A stretch of 64,000 nucleotides of DNA. Origin: Domibacillus indicus. GTDB lineage: Bacteria > Bacillota > Bacilli > Bacillales > Domibacillaceae. The notes under the pieces are model-generated. The model made no database searches and was not told the DNA's origin. It worked only from the letters and a program-made list of their open reading frames with translations. Both the position numbers and the translations under genes were made by a program. Where the stretch lies: positions 1 to 64,000 of the forward strand of contig NZ_LAJB01000014.1 in the NCBI RefSeq assembly GCF_000970685.1. Reading direction: 5' to 3'. This document shows positions 24,675-33,137 of the stretch, piece by piece. Each line of letters opens with the position of its first letter. Position 1 is the first letter of the stretch.

Positions 24675-25127
24675 GTGGAAAAACAGCTGCAGGAAGCAGT
24701 TGAGTTATTTGAAGAAGTAATGGTTTATGGAACGGAGAGAGTACTCAAATCGATCGATGATCCGATTATCCATGAGTTTTCCCCGGAACAAATTCAAATG
24801 ATGAAAATTATCGGCAAGCACGGTTCCATTACGGCAGGCAGCCTGGCGGTCATGCAGGGTGTCCATAAAAGTGCTATCTCGAATCGGCTGAAAAAGCTGG
24901 AGGAAAAAGGACTTATCCAAATCGTGAAATCAGAAGGCGACCAGCGGACGAAATGGATAAAGCTTACGAATGAAGGTATTGCATTCGTTGAAAAAGCAAA
25001 AGCAATTTTGTCAGACTTTATTACCGCGCTCCTCTCGGATCATGTTGATGAAAAAGAAGTAGAGCAGTTTGTAAAGACATTTCGCAAGTTAAAAGAAATT
25101 TTGAAATTAGGTGAGGAAAATCAATGA
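24675..25127 (+). CDS. MarR-family transcriptional regulator
   Basis: A 150-residue winged-helix protein starting at GTG. The DNA-binding region is GSITAGSLAVMQGVHKSAISNRLKKLEEKGLIQIVKS (about 52-88) with the wing GDQRTKWIKLTNEG. It overlaps the MMPL exporter gene by four bases (ATGA), so it probably represses its own operon. The long inverted repeat immediately before its start is the candidate operator. The usual situation in Bacillus is that such pairs respond to toxic hydrophobic compounds; the ligand is unknown here. Confidence 0.9.
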   Translation: MEKQLQEAVELFEEVMVYGTERVLKSIDDPIIHEFSPEQIQMMKIIGKHGSITAGSLAVMQGVHKSAISNRLKKLEEKGLIQIVKSEGDQRTKWIKLTNEGIAFVEKAKAILSDFITALLSDHVDEKEVEQFVKTFRKLKEILKLGEENQ

Positions 25128-27784
25128 GAAAAATTATTCAATGGCGCTGGCCTATTTTCATCGGCCTGATTATTTTAACAGCTGCCCTGTTTGTGCTGGC
25201 CCCTAATTTATCAGAGCAGGCGGAAGAAGCCGGCTCGTTCCAGCTCCCGGCTGATACAGATTCTCAGCGGGCAGCCGATATTCTAGAAAAAGCAGGGGCA
25301 AGCGAAGAAACCATCTCGCTTGTTTATTCATTGGATAAGCCGCTTGATGACAATGCCCGCCAGTCTATCGCTGACAGCATAGCAGACTTGCAAAAGATCG
25401 GTGAGCCGGTAACGGGTGTACTAAATCCATTTGAAAGCGAAGAGATGAAAAGCCAGCTTGTGTCCGAAGATGAAAAAACCGTGCTGGTTCCCGTAACGGT
25501 GGAGGGCACACAGGAAGAAATCAATAAGCTTGCGGATGATATTCGTTCAGACATACTGGCGGATAATGATTTGACGGTTTATGTTACAGGGGAAGCTATT
25601 ATTAATAACGACGTAAATGTCAGTTCGCAGGAAGGCTTGAAAAGAACGGAGCTTATTACAGTTGCATTGATTTTCGTGCTGCTCCTGGCAGTCTTCCGTT
25701 CTATTATAACGCCGCTTATTCCTCTTGCGGCAGTTGGGTTTACGTACCTGCTCAGCCAGTCGCTCGTAGCTTTTTTTATTGACTGGTTCGATTTTCCAGT
25801 TTCCAATTACACTCAGATCTTTCTTGTAGCTGTACTGTTTGGAATTGGGACGGATTACTGTATATTGCTGCTCAGCCGGTATAAAGAGGAGTTACAGGTC
25901 GGGCATTCTGTGGAGGATTCCATTGTCAATACTTATAAAACAGCCGGGCGTACCCTGCTGATCAGTGGTATTGCAGTCTTTATCGGTTTTTCCGCTATTG
26001 GCTTTGCTGATTTTCCGATTTTCAAATCAGCAGTGGGTGTGGCGGTAGGAATTGCCGTTTTACTGATCGTGCTGTTTACACTCGTTCCTTTTTTTATGGC
26101 GGTATTAAAAGAAAAGCTGTTCTGGCCGTCTAAAAAGTCAGCTTCTCACAATGACAGCAGGCTGTGGGCCTGGTTCAGCCGTTTATCGGTGAAGCGTCCG
26201 CTTCTTTCCATGCTTGCTGTCGCTTTAATAACGGTTCCGCTTTTATTTACCTATGAGGGGAAACTATCATTTAATACAGTAGATGAGATTGGCAGCAGCT
26301 ATGAATCTGTAAAAGGGCTTGACGCAATTTCGGAAGGGTTCGGAAAAGGAGATTCATTGCCTGTCAACGTTATTATCAGTGGAGAAAGTGATCTTGTAAC
26401 GGAAGAAACGGTGCCGTACGTAGAATCGGTCAGCCAGGAGCTTTTAAAAATAGAGGGAGTAGAAACAGTTCGGACACTTACACGCCCGACAGGAGAAGCA
26501 ATTGATGATCTTTACGTTGATAAACAGCTTGGCCTGCTGGCAGATGGTCTTGTAGAAGCGCGCGATGGCCTGATTGAAGTGCAGGATGGATTGGCAGATA
26601 TCCAAAATGGACTGACGCAGGCAGGAGGGCAGCTTCCATCGGGGAGTGAAGCGTCGTCAGGTGCACAGGGGCTGCAGCAGGCAGCTGATGGAATCGGGCA
26701 GACCAATGAACAGCTTGGCCTTATCGCAGGCGGCATTCAGCAGTCTGGCAGCACTGAACAGGCAGCTGCTCAGATCAGTGCTGTTCAGCAGCAGCTTACC
26801 CAAATCGGCCAGGGAGTCAATACGGCGGCTGAAGAGCTTGAAGGAACAGCCGGACAGGTTGGAGAGCTTGGCGGAGGACTGGAGCAGCTGGCCGGCGGTA
26901 TTGGCGAAGCGAGCGAGGGTCTTGGTGAGATTGCCGGCGGATTAACAAGCGCGGCACAAACAACACGCGCAATGAGCGAGTCGAAAAGTGTCAGAGATAC
27001 AGGGATGTATATTCCAGATGGCACACTTGAAAAAGAAGACTTTGCCGATCTGCTGGAGCGCTACACAATCGACGGGCAAAAAGGAATCAAGCTGGAAGTT
27101 GTCTTAACAGAAGACCCGTATTCTCCAGAAGCTATTAACATTGTAGAAGAAGTAAAGGAGACGGCAGAAAAAGCAGTGACAGGTACGCCGTTTGAGCAAT
27201 CAGACCTTTCGTATAGCGGCATTTCAAGTGTAAACAGTGATTTGAAAACAATATCGTCTGATGACTTTACGCGAACTGTAGTCATTATGCTTACCAGCTT
27301 ATTCGTGGTGCTCGCGCTGTTGTTCCGTTCCCTGGTCATGCCGCTTTACATGATTGGTTCATTACTCTTGACATACTATACATCGGTCGCTGCAGCGGAA
27401 TTAATTTTCGTGAATGGGCTTGGGTATGACGGCGTAAGCTGGGCGGTTCCGTTCTTTGGTTTTGTTATGCTTGTTGCGCTTGGCATTGATTATTCCATTT
27501 TCCTGCTTGACCGTTTCCGGGAAGAAGCAAGTGACGGAGTGAGTGTTCAGCAGGCAATGACAATATCTATGGCAAAAATGGGCACCGTCATTATTACGGC
27601 GGCTATTATTCTGGCCGGCACATTTGGCGCGATGATGCCCTCCGGTGTCCTCAGCCTCGTGCAAATCGCAACAATTGTTATCACAGGCCTCCTGTTATAT
27701 GGCTTGATTGTATTGCCATTGCTTATCCCGGCAATAACAGTTTCGTTTAATCAAGGCGTCTGGTGGCCATTTAAGCGAAAATAA
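25124..27784 (+). CDS. MMPL-type RND exporter (YdfJ-like)
   Basis: An 886-residue membrane protein of the RND superfamily. Each half has one membrane segment, a large external domain and five more segments. The first-half cluster includes FGIGTDYCILLLSRYKEEL (about 242-260) and the second FVMLVALGIDYSIFLLDRFREE (about 782-803), the conserved GxxxDY motifs for proton coupling. Residues about 470-625 of the second external domain are a Gly/Gln/Leu repeat region (GLVEARDGLIEVQDGLADIQ), predicted to form long helical hairpins. It exports lipids or hydrophobic toxins in relatives. It is co-translated with the MarR gene. Confidence 0.93.
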   Translation: MRKIIQWRWPIFIGLIILTAALFVLAPNLSEQAEEAGSFQLPADTDSQRAADILEKAGASEETISLVYSLDKPLDDNARQSIADSIADLQKIGEPVTGVLNPFESEEMKSQLVSEDEKTVLVPVTVEGTQEEINKLADDIRSDILADNDLTVYVTGEAIINNDVNVSSQEGLKRTELITVALIFVLLLAVFRSIITPLIPLAAVGFTYLLSQSLVAFFIDWFDFPVSNYTQIFLVAVLFGIGTDYCILLLSRYKEELQVGHSVEDSIVNTYKTAGRTLLISGIAVFIGFSAIGFADFPIFKSAVGVAVGIAVLLIVLFTLVPFFMAVLKEKLFWPSKKSASHNDSRLWAWFSRLSVKRPLLSMLAVALITVPLLFTYEGKLSFNTVDEIGSSYESVKGLDAISEGFGKGDSLPVNVIISGESDLVTEETVPYVESVSQELLKIEGVETVRTLTRPTGEAIDDLYVDKQLGLLADGLVEARDGLIEVQDGLADIQNGLTQAGGQLPSGSEASSGAQGLQQAADGIGQTNEQLGLIAGGIQQSGSTEQAAAQISAVQQQLTQIGQGVNTAAEELEGTAGQVGELGGGLEQLAGGIGEASEGLGEIAGGLTSAAQTTRAMSESKSVRDTGMYIPDGTLEKEDFADLLERYTIDGQKGIKLEVVLTEDPYSPEAINIVEEVKETAEKAVTGTPFEQSDLSYSGISSVNSDLKTISSDDFTRTVVIMLTSLFVVLALLFRSLVMPLYMIGSLLLTYYTSVAAAELIFVNGLGYDGVSWAVPFFGFVMLVALGIDYSIFLLDRFREEASDGVSVQQAMTISMAKMGTVIITAAIILAGTFGAMMPSGVLSLVQIATIVITGLLLYGLIVLPLLIPAITVSFNQGVWWPFKRK

Positions 27785-27820
27785 AAAAAGCTGCTTCGCG
27801 TTGTGCGAGGCAGCTTTTTT
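27783..27820. terminator. Bidirectional rho-independent terminator
   Basis: AAAGCTGCTTCGC pairs with GCGAGGCAGCTTT (one wobble) around a 5-base loop, flanked by A and T runs. It lies between the MMPL gene and the convergent AraC gene. Confidence 0.92.
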
Positions 27821-28745
27821 AATTAATAATAATATGCTGAAAGTCGTTCATTTTCTTATCTTTCCGAAAGCTGTCAGCGGACATCCCGATCATTTTTTTA
27901 AATACCTTGCTGAAGTAATTCGCATTGTCATACCCTGTTTCAACCGCAATTTCATGGATGGTTTTATTTGTTGTAGAGAGAAGTTCCATCGCTTTTTGCA
28001 TTCGTATTTTTGCTAAAAATTGAATGGGCGTTGTTTTCATATATTTTTGGAATTTATTTGTAAAATAATGTTTGGACAATCCAGCATGACCCGCAATCTC
28101 GTCCAGTGACAGAGGCTCATGATAGTGCGCTGTCATAAACTGGATGGACATGCGGATATCATCCGGCATATCGGTTTTAACATAATCGATCCCCTTTGAA
28201 AACCGGTAAAGGCCCATTATAAATTCATATGCATAAGCGGAGGAAGTGAAGGTATCCTCAATCCCTTCTTTAACTGCAAATTGATAAATTTTCTGCAAAA
28301 GAAAAATTAACGGCCCCGCATTCTCCAAAGCGATTCTGAAACCAAATTGCTTAATTAAATAATCCCAGCACTCCTCTGCTTTTGTTCCCTCCAGTGTAAT
28401 GAACAGAAATTCCCACTCCGTACTTTCCTTCGGCAGGTAATAGCGGTGGTTACTTGGCACTTTTGCTATAAAAGCTTCACCAGGACGTACAGGTAATGTT
28501 TGTTCGTCTGCTTGAATTTCTCCATAGCCGTTCAGTGTGTACTGGAAGATATACGTATTCAAATCGTTTTTTCGCATTCGGCCATCCCAGCAGTAACTCG
28601 TTGATGTCCGTTTTTCAAAGCCGATCGAAACAATCCGGGCGGCTTCAGTGAGCGGTTCTTTAGAATGATGATAAGCAAAACTATGATATGAATCATCTGG
28701 CAAAGAAAACAATATTTTACCCTCTTTTCCGCGTTTATTTACCAT
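27819..28745 (-). CDS. AraC-family regulator of the melA unit
   Basis: A 308-residue regulator. Residues about 60-110 form the cupin-like sugar-binding part (YIFQYTLNGYGEIQADEQTL, VRPGEAFIAKVPSNHRYYLP). Residues about 205-300 hold the double helix-turn-helix (LSLDEIAGHAGLSKHYFTNK and IHEIAVETGYDNANYFSKVF). It is divergent from a GH4 alpha-galactosidase and, by family and position, activates it in response to melibiose, raffinose or galactosides. The ribosome-binding site before its ATG is weak. A cre-like site lies in the shared 98-base intergenic region. Confidence 0.88.
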   Translation of the reverse strand: MVNKRGKEGKILFSLPDDSYHSFAYHHSKEPLTEAARIVSIGFEKRTSTSYCWDGRMRKNDLNTYIFQYTLNGYGEIQADEQTLPVRPGEAFIAKVPSNHRYYLPKESTEWEFLFITLEGTKAEECWDYLIKQFGFRIALENAGPLIFLLQKIYQFAVKEGIEDTFTSSAYAYEFIMGLYRFSKGIDYVKTDMPDDIRMSIQFMTAHYHEPLSLDEIAGHAGLSKHYFTNKFQKYMKTTPIQFLAKIRMQKAMELLSTTNKTIHEIAVETGYDNANYFSKVFKKMIGMSADSFRKDKKMNDFQHIIIN

Positions 28746-28756
28746 TGTTGTATTTT

Positions 28757-28770
28757 TGAAAGCGTTATAT
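28757..28770. promoter_or_regulatory. cre-like site between araC-type gene and melA
   Basis: TGAAAGCGTTATAT matches the CcpA consensus TGWAANCGNTNWCA at 12 of 14 positions. It lies in the divergent promoter region, which suggests catabolite repression. Confidence 0.5.
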
Positions 28771-28843
28771 TATCAGTTTATTAAAGCTACATTAATTAAC
28801 TTTTACTAAAAATTCAATACAAAATTCGAATGGAGGCCAGGAA

Positions 28844-30169
28844 ATGAAAAAAATTACGTTTATCGGTGCGGGGAGCACGATTTTTACAAAAAATGTGTTA
28901 GGAGACTGCATGCTGTCTCCCGCTCTTCAAGGCTTTGAGTTTGCTCTTTTTGATATTGATGCCGGCCGCTTGTCTGAATCAGAAGTACTGTTAAAAGCAT
29001 TAAAAAACACCTTGAATGCTTGTGTCACTATTAAGACATATACGGACCGGAGAGAAGCATTAACGGACGCAGAATATGTAATTAACGCCATTCAAGTCGG
29101 CGGCTATAAACCAAGTACTGTCATTGATTTTGAGATTCCGAAAAAGTATGGACTCCGCCAGACCATTGCCGATACAGTTGGAATCGGCGGATTATTCCGG
29201 GCGCTGCGCACGATCCCGGTGATGCTCGACATTGCAAAGGATATGGAGGAGGTCTGCCCGGACGCCTGGCTTCTTAATTACACCAATCCAATGGCTTCAT
29301 TAACTGGAGCAGTTTCCCGTTATACAAATGTGAAAATGGTTGGCTTGTGTCATAGCGTGCAGGTATGTACAAAGGATCTTCTGAGAGATCTTGAAATTCC
29401 ATATGAAAATATTGAAGAGCGGATTGCCGGTATTAACCATATGGCCTGGCTGCTTGAGATCAAATCTGATGGGAAAGACTTATATCCCGAAATTAAAAGA
29501 AAAGCGAAAGAAAAGCAGAAAACGGAGCATCATGATATGGTCCGTTATGAGCTGATGGATAAATTCGGCTTTTATGTGACAGAATCCTCTGAGCATAATG
29601 CAGAGTACCATCCATTCTTTATTAAAGAGAAATATCCGGAACTGATTGAACGCTTTAATATTCCGCTCGATGAGTATCCGCGCCGCTGCGAGGAGCAAAT
29701 CAATAACTGGCTGAAAACGAAAGAAGAACTCATGAATGACCAGAACATAACACATGCACGCTCTCATGAATATGGATCTCGCATTATTGAAGCGATGGAA
29801 ACGAATCAACCGTTTGTATTCGGAGGAAATGTGCTGAATACCGGCGGCCTTATTTCCAACCTGCCGGAGAAAGCCGTTGTTGAAGTGCCGTGCATCGCGA
29901 ACCGAAATGGGATTACTCCGGCGTACATGGGCGAGCTTCCTGAGCAGCTGGCGGCCTTAAACCGCTCGAATATTAACACTCAGCTACTAACGATTGAAGC
30001 GGCAATGACCCGGTCGAGAGAAAAAATTTACCAGGCGGCCATGCTGGATCCGCATACTGCAGCTGAATTGTCGATGGATGATATTATCAGCCTTTGTGAT
30101 GAATTAATTGAGGCGCATGGAGATATGCTGCCAGAATATAAATCTGAAAAAGAAGCGGCCAGAATTTAA
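28844..30169 (+). CDS. melA: GH4 alpha-galactosidase
   Basis: A 441-residue family 4 glycoside hydrolase, which uses NAD+ and a divalent metal (usually Mn2+) in an oxidation-elimination mechanism. The NAD-binding loop is FIGAGSTIFTKNV (residues 5-17). NYTNPMASLTGAVSRY (about 148-163) and GLCHSVQ (about 171-177, metal-ligand Cys and His) and the motif GINHMAWLL (about 201-209) are intact. It cleaves melibiose and short galactosides inside the cell. GGAGGCCAGG precedes the ATG. It is divergent from an AraC regulator. No dedicated transporter is adjacent. Confidence 0.93.
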   Translation: MKKITFIGAGSTIFTKNVLGDCMLSPALQGFEFALFDIDAGRLSESEVLLKALKNTLNACVTIKTYTDRREALTDAEYVINAIQVGGYKPSTVIDFEIPKKYGLRQTIADTVGIGGLFRALRTIPVMLDIAKDMEEVCPDAWLLNYTNPMASLTGAVSRYTNVKMVGLCHSVQVCTKDLLRDLEIPYENIEERIAGINHMAWLLEIKSDGKDLYPEIKRKAKEKQKTEHHDMVRYELMDKFGFYVTESSEHNAEYHPFFIKEKYPELIERFNIPLDEYPRRCEEQINNWLKTKEELMNDQNITHARSHEYGSRIIEAMETNQPFVFGGNVLNTGGLISNLPEKAVVEVPCIANRNGITPAYMGELPEQLAALNRSNINTQLLTIEAAMTRSREKIYQAAMLDPHTAAELSMDDIISLCDELIEAHGDMLPEYKSEKEAARI

Positions 30170-30280
30170 AAAAAGAGAAAGGAGCATACTTGTTGTTGAA
30201 AAAGAACAAACGGGTTTTTTACAGACCGTGCATTTACAGCTGGTAAACGGCCTGGAAGCAGATGTTTGCACACAGTTCGG

Positions 30281-30304
30281 AGCCCTGTTTCAAACAGGGC
30301 TTTT
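30281..30304 (+). terminator. Rho-independent terminator after melA
   Basis: AGCCCTGTTT pairs with AAACAGGGCT and is followed by TTTCATTTTT. It lies 112 bases after the melA stop. Confidence 0.75.
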
Positions 30305-30388
30305 CATTTTTAAAATCTCAAAAATTGCTGGAGAGATTCGAGTGTATTAAACTAATTGTATCCGTTTACAGAGAACAGGAGGGGTAGG

Positions 30389-31301
30389 ATGAAATACCGT
30401 ATACTTGGTAAAACAGGCTTGAATGTATCTGTAGTGGGAATCGGCACATGGCAATATGGAGGAGAATGGGGAAAAGACTTTGAGCAAAAAGAAGTCGATG
30501 CCATCTTATACAAAGCAAAAGAGCTGGGCATTAACTTTATTGATACTGCTGAATGCTATGGTGACCACTTGTCTGAGTCACTAATTGGACAAGCGATCCA
30601 GAAAGAGCGTGAGGAATGGATTGTTGCTACAAAATTTGGCCATCAATTTCATGGGAATTTTGAGAGAAGCAGCCACTGGTCGGCCGAAGCGGTCGTAAAG
30701 CAGCTGGATGCGTCTTTAAAGGCGCTTCAAACAGATTATATAGATCTATATCAATTCCATTCCGGAAGCGACGAAGCCTTTGACAATGATGATCTTTGGA
30801 CGGAGCTTGACAAGCAGGTAAAAGCGGGCAAGGTACGCCAACCTTGGCATTTCGATTGGCAGCAACGCAAACATTCATCAGACAAGCAGGGCGGGCGATG
30901 TGAACGCAGAAGTGATTCAGGTTGTTTACAACCGCCTTGACCGTGTGCCGGAAGAAGAAGTCTTGCCTTCCTGTGAAAAACAAAACCTTGGAGTATTGGC
31001 CCGCGTGCCGCTGGCAAGCGGATTTTTAAGCGGCAAATATAAACCGGGTGCTGTATTTGGCGAAAATGACGTCCGTCATAATCGAGATAAACAAGAACAG
31101 GAAAGAATCCTGAAGCTGGTTGAACAAATTCAGCAAGAGGAAGTACCTACGGATGTTAATATGGCTGAATGGGCACTTGCCTGGTGTTTAAGGCATCCAG
31201 CTGTCACAAGTGTAATTCCTGGCTGTAAAAATATTGAGCAGGTGGAATCAAATGCGAGAGCAGCTGAGCTGGTAAGAGATGATCGCCCGCAGGCTGAATA
31301 A
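30389..31301 (+). pseudogene. Frameshifted aldo/keto reductase
   Basis: The first reading frame (from ATG 30389, with AGGAGGGG before it) gives MKYRILGKTGLNVSVVGIGT through LDKQVKAGKVR, including the catalytic Asp/Tyr region FIDTAECYGDH. After base 30838 the reading must shift: the next frame continues NLGISIGSNANIHQTSRAGD and on to the family C terminus NIEQVESNARAAELVRDDRP. Reading CAACCTT as CACCTT would restore the usual KVRHLGIS and a protein of 303 residues. The total of 913 bases is one more than a multiple of three. Either the gene is broken by one added base or there is a sequence error. Substrate class is NADPH-dependent aldo/keto reduction. Confidence 0.85.
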
Positions 31302-31380
31302 TAGGCAGGGAAAAAGTAAACACTGCCGCTGAAACATCACCTTTCTAGTGTAAACTTTTTGTTTTTTAACGTTAGTAACA

Positions 31381-31423
31381 AGCCTTTCCTAAAAGCCATT
31401 TCTGCTGGCTTTTAGGAAAGGCT
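31381..31423. repeat. Perfect 18-bp stem hairpin
   Basis: AGCCTTTCCTAAAAGCCA (31381-31398) is the exact complement of TGGCTTTTAGGAAAGGCT (31406-31423), with a 7-base loop. No run of T follows on either strand, so it is not a standard terminator, though it may act as one for the aldo/keto reductase transcript. Confidence 0.85.
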
Positions 31424-31673
31424 CTGATCAGAAGAACTGCCCTCGCAGACAATTCATTCAGCTATCAGCCTCTTAAAAGAGGTATCCCGCCAATTAACAT
31501 TAAAATAAACTTACCTTATTGAAACAACCTTTTCTTTTACCCTCTTTCAAATATAGAAGTATTCCCTCTTATTATAAAACACTTGAAAACAAGATGGACA
31601 GTTATAGACAGGCCGGACAATGAGATGGTAGTATAAATTCACATTATTTTAAATAACTTTTTATGGAATTGGA

Positions 31674-31689
31674 ATTCATTCGTACATGT
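31674..31689. promoter_or_regulatory. Possible AraR box before the GH27 gene
   Basis: ATTCATTCGTACATGT matches the AraR consensus ATTTGTACGTACAAAT at 11 of 16 positions including the CGTACA core. It lies 28 bases before the chosen start. Confidence 0.4.
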
Positions 31690-31716
31690 TTACTTAACGA
31701 AAGGCTGGCGAAGCAA

Positions 31717-33012
31717 ATGAAGCATCATCAATATGCATTGACACCACCAATGGGATGGAACAGCTGGGATTGTTACGGAGCGACAGTAACAGAGGATGAA
31801 GTAAAAGGAAACGCGGATTATATGGCCGAGTATTTAAAAGAATATGGCTGGGAGTATGTAGTCGTAGATATTCAGTGGTCGGAGCCAGGAGCTGTTTCGT
31901 CTGCTTACCGCCCGTTTGTGCCATTGGAAATGGATGAATATTCGAGGCTCATTCCGGCCGAAAACCGGTTTCCTTCTGCAAAAGGCGGAAAGGGGTTTAA
32001 GCCTCTGGCTGCTTACATCCATCAGTTAGGATTGAAGTTTGGCATTCATATTATGCGGGGAATTCCCCGGCAGGCAGTTCACCAAAACACAGCCCTGCTG
32101 GGGACGAATGTGCGGGCGCGGGATATTGCCAAGCCAAACTCGATCTGTCCGTGGAATACAGATATGTACGGCGTCGATATTACAAAAGAAGGAGCGCAGG
32201 AATACTATAACTCTATATTCCGGCTTTATGCGGAATGGGAAGTGGACTTTGTAAAAGTAGACGATATTGCAGACTCCAGGTTATATGGCGCCCATCTAGA
32301 TGAAATAAAGATGATTCGGAAAGCGATTGATCAATGCGGGCGTCCAATGGTATTGAGTCTTTCTCCGGGGCCGGCTTCTTTGGAACACGCGAGTTTCCTG
32401 GAAGAACATGCAAACATGTGGCGGATGACAGATGATTTTTGGGACATCTGGGATCATTTACACGCCATGTTTGAGCGGTGCTACAAATGGAGCAAAAACA
32501 GCGGGCCGGGCTTTTGGCCGGATGCTGATATGCTGCCGCTGGGGCATATCGGCATCCGGTCCGTTGATGGAGGGGCAAACGACCGGTTCACAAGATTTAC
32601 AAAAGAAGAGCAAAGAACGATGATGACATTATGGGCCATTTCCCGCTCTCCTTTAATGTTTGGCGGTGAACTGCGTGACAACGATGACTGGACACTATCA
32701 TTAATAACAAACAAAAAGGTGCTTGAAATGCATAAAAGCAGCCATAGTGCACGCCAGGTAATAAGAACGGATGCCGGACAGGTGATATGGAAAGCGGAAG
32801 GGAACCATAAAGTGTATGTGGCTCTGTTTAATATCGGGGAAGAAATGCAAAATGTCGGTGTGCACTTAAGTGAGCTGGATTTGAGTGCGGAAAATCATTC
32901 ACTGGCAGTAACAGATATATGGAAAGATGAACAAATAAAGCTGCAGGATGGTGAAATTTGCTGCAAATTATCCCCTCATTCATGCAAGCTGCTGGAATTC
33001 ACCCATCAGTAA
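31717..33012 (+). CDS. GH27 glycosidase, probable beta-L-arabinopyranosidase
   Basis: A 431-residue family 27 hydrolase with a TIM barrel then a beta-sandwich domain. It opens MKHHQYALTPPMGWNSWDCY. The nucleophile is the first Asp of VDFVKVDDI (about 186-194) and the acid/base lies in ANMWRMTDDFWD. True alpha-galactosidases have DDCW at the first strand; here it is YVVVDIQW, with Ile in place of the second Asp. This change is known from the Streptomyces avermitilis and Geobacillus GH27 beta-L-arabinopyranosidases. No signal peptide, so it acts inside the cell. An upstream in-frame start exists, but the ATG at 31717 fits the family. The arabinan context supports the assignment. Confidence 0.82.
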   Translation: MKHHQYALTPPMGWNSWDCYGATVTEDEVKGNADYMAEYLKEYGWEYVVVDIQWSEPGAVSSAYRPFVPLEMDEYSRLIPAENRFPSAKGGKGFKPLAAYIHQLGLKFGIHIMRGIPRQAVHQNTALLGTNVRARDIAKPNSICPWNTDMYGVDITKEGAQEYYNSIFRLYAEWEVDFVKVDDIADSRLYGAHLDEIKMIRKAIDQCGRPMVLSLSPGPASLEHASFLEEHANMWRMTDDFWDIWDHLHAMFERCYKWSKNSGPGFWPDADMLPLGHIGIRSVDGGANDRFTRFTKEEQRTMMTLWAISRSPLMFGGELRDNDDWTLSLITNKKVLEMHKSSHSARQVIRTDAGQVIWKAEGNHKVYVALFNIGEEMQNVGVHLSELDLSAENHSLAVTDIWKDEQIKLQDGEICCKLSPHSCKLLEFTHQ

Positions 33013-33084
33013 ACGGATCACAAAATAGCTGCTTCTTCCAGGAAAACGTATAAAATAATCTGTTTCCGATGCGCAAGTATGCTA

Positions 33085-33100
33085 ATATATACGTATAAGT
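33085..33100. promoter_or_regulatory. AraR box before araR (autoregulation)
   Basis: ATATATACGTATAAGT matches the AraR consensus at 12 of 16 positions with an intact TACGTA core. It lies 38 bases before the araR start. Confidence 0.65.
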
Positions 33101-33137
33101 CAGCATGGAGAGAAGCAGAATAAACTGGGGTGATCCA

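Larger units (their letters stand above)
31302..31716. other. Gene-free stretch upstream of the GH27 gene
   Basis: These 415 bases contain no supported gene. They hold a perfect 18-bp stem hairpin (31381-31423) without a T tract and, near the right end, a possible AraR box (31674-31689). Confidence 0.6.

Noticed and set aside
30108-30350. Open frame of 80 codons over the end of melA
   Set aside because: It overlaps the melA 3' end and its terminator and has no family resemblance.
31717-33012. Plain alpha-galactosidase for the GH27 gene
   Set aside because: The key Asp is Ile and the context is arabinan use; the beta-L-arabinopyranosidase reading fits better.
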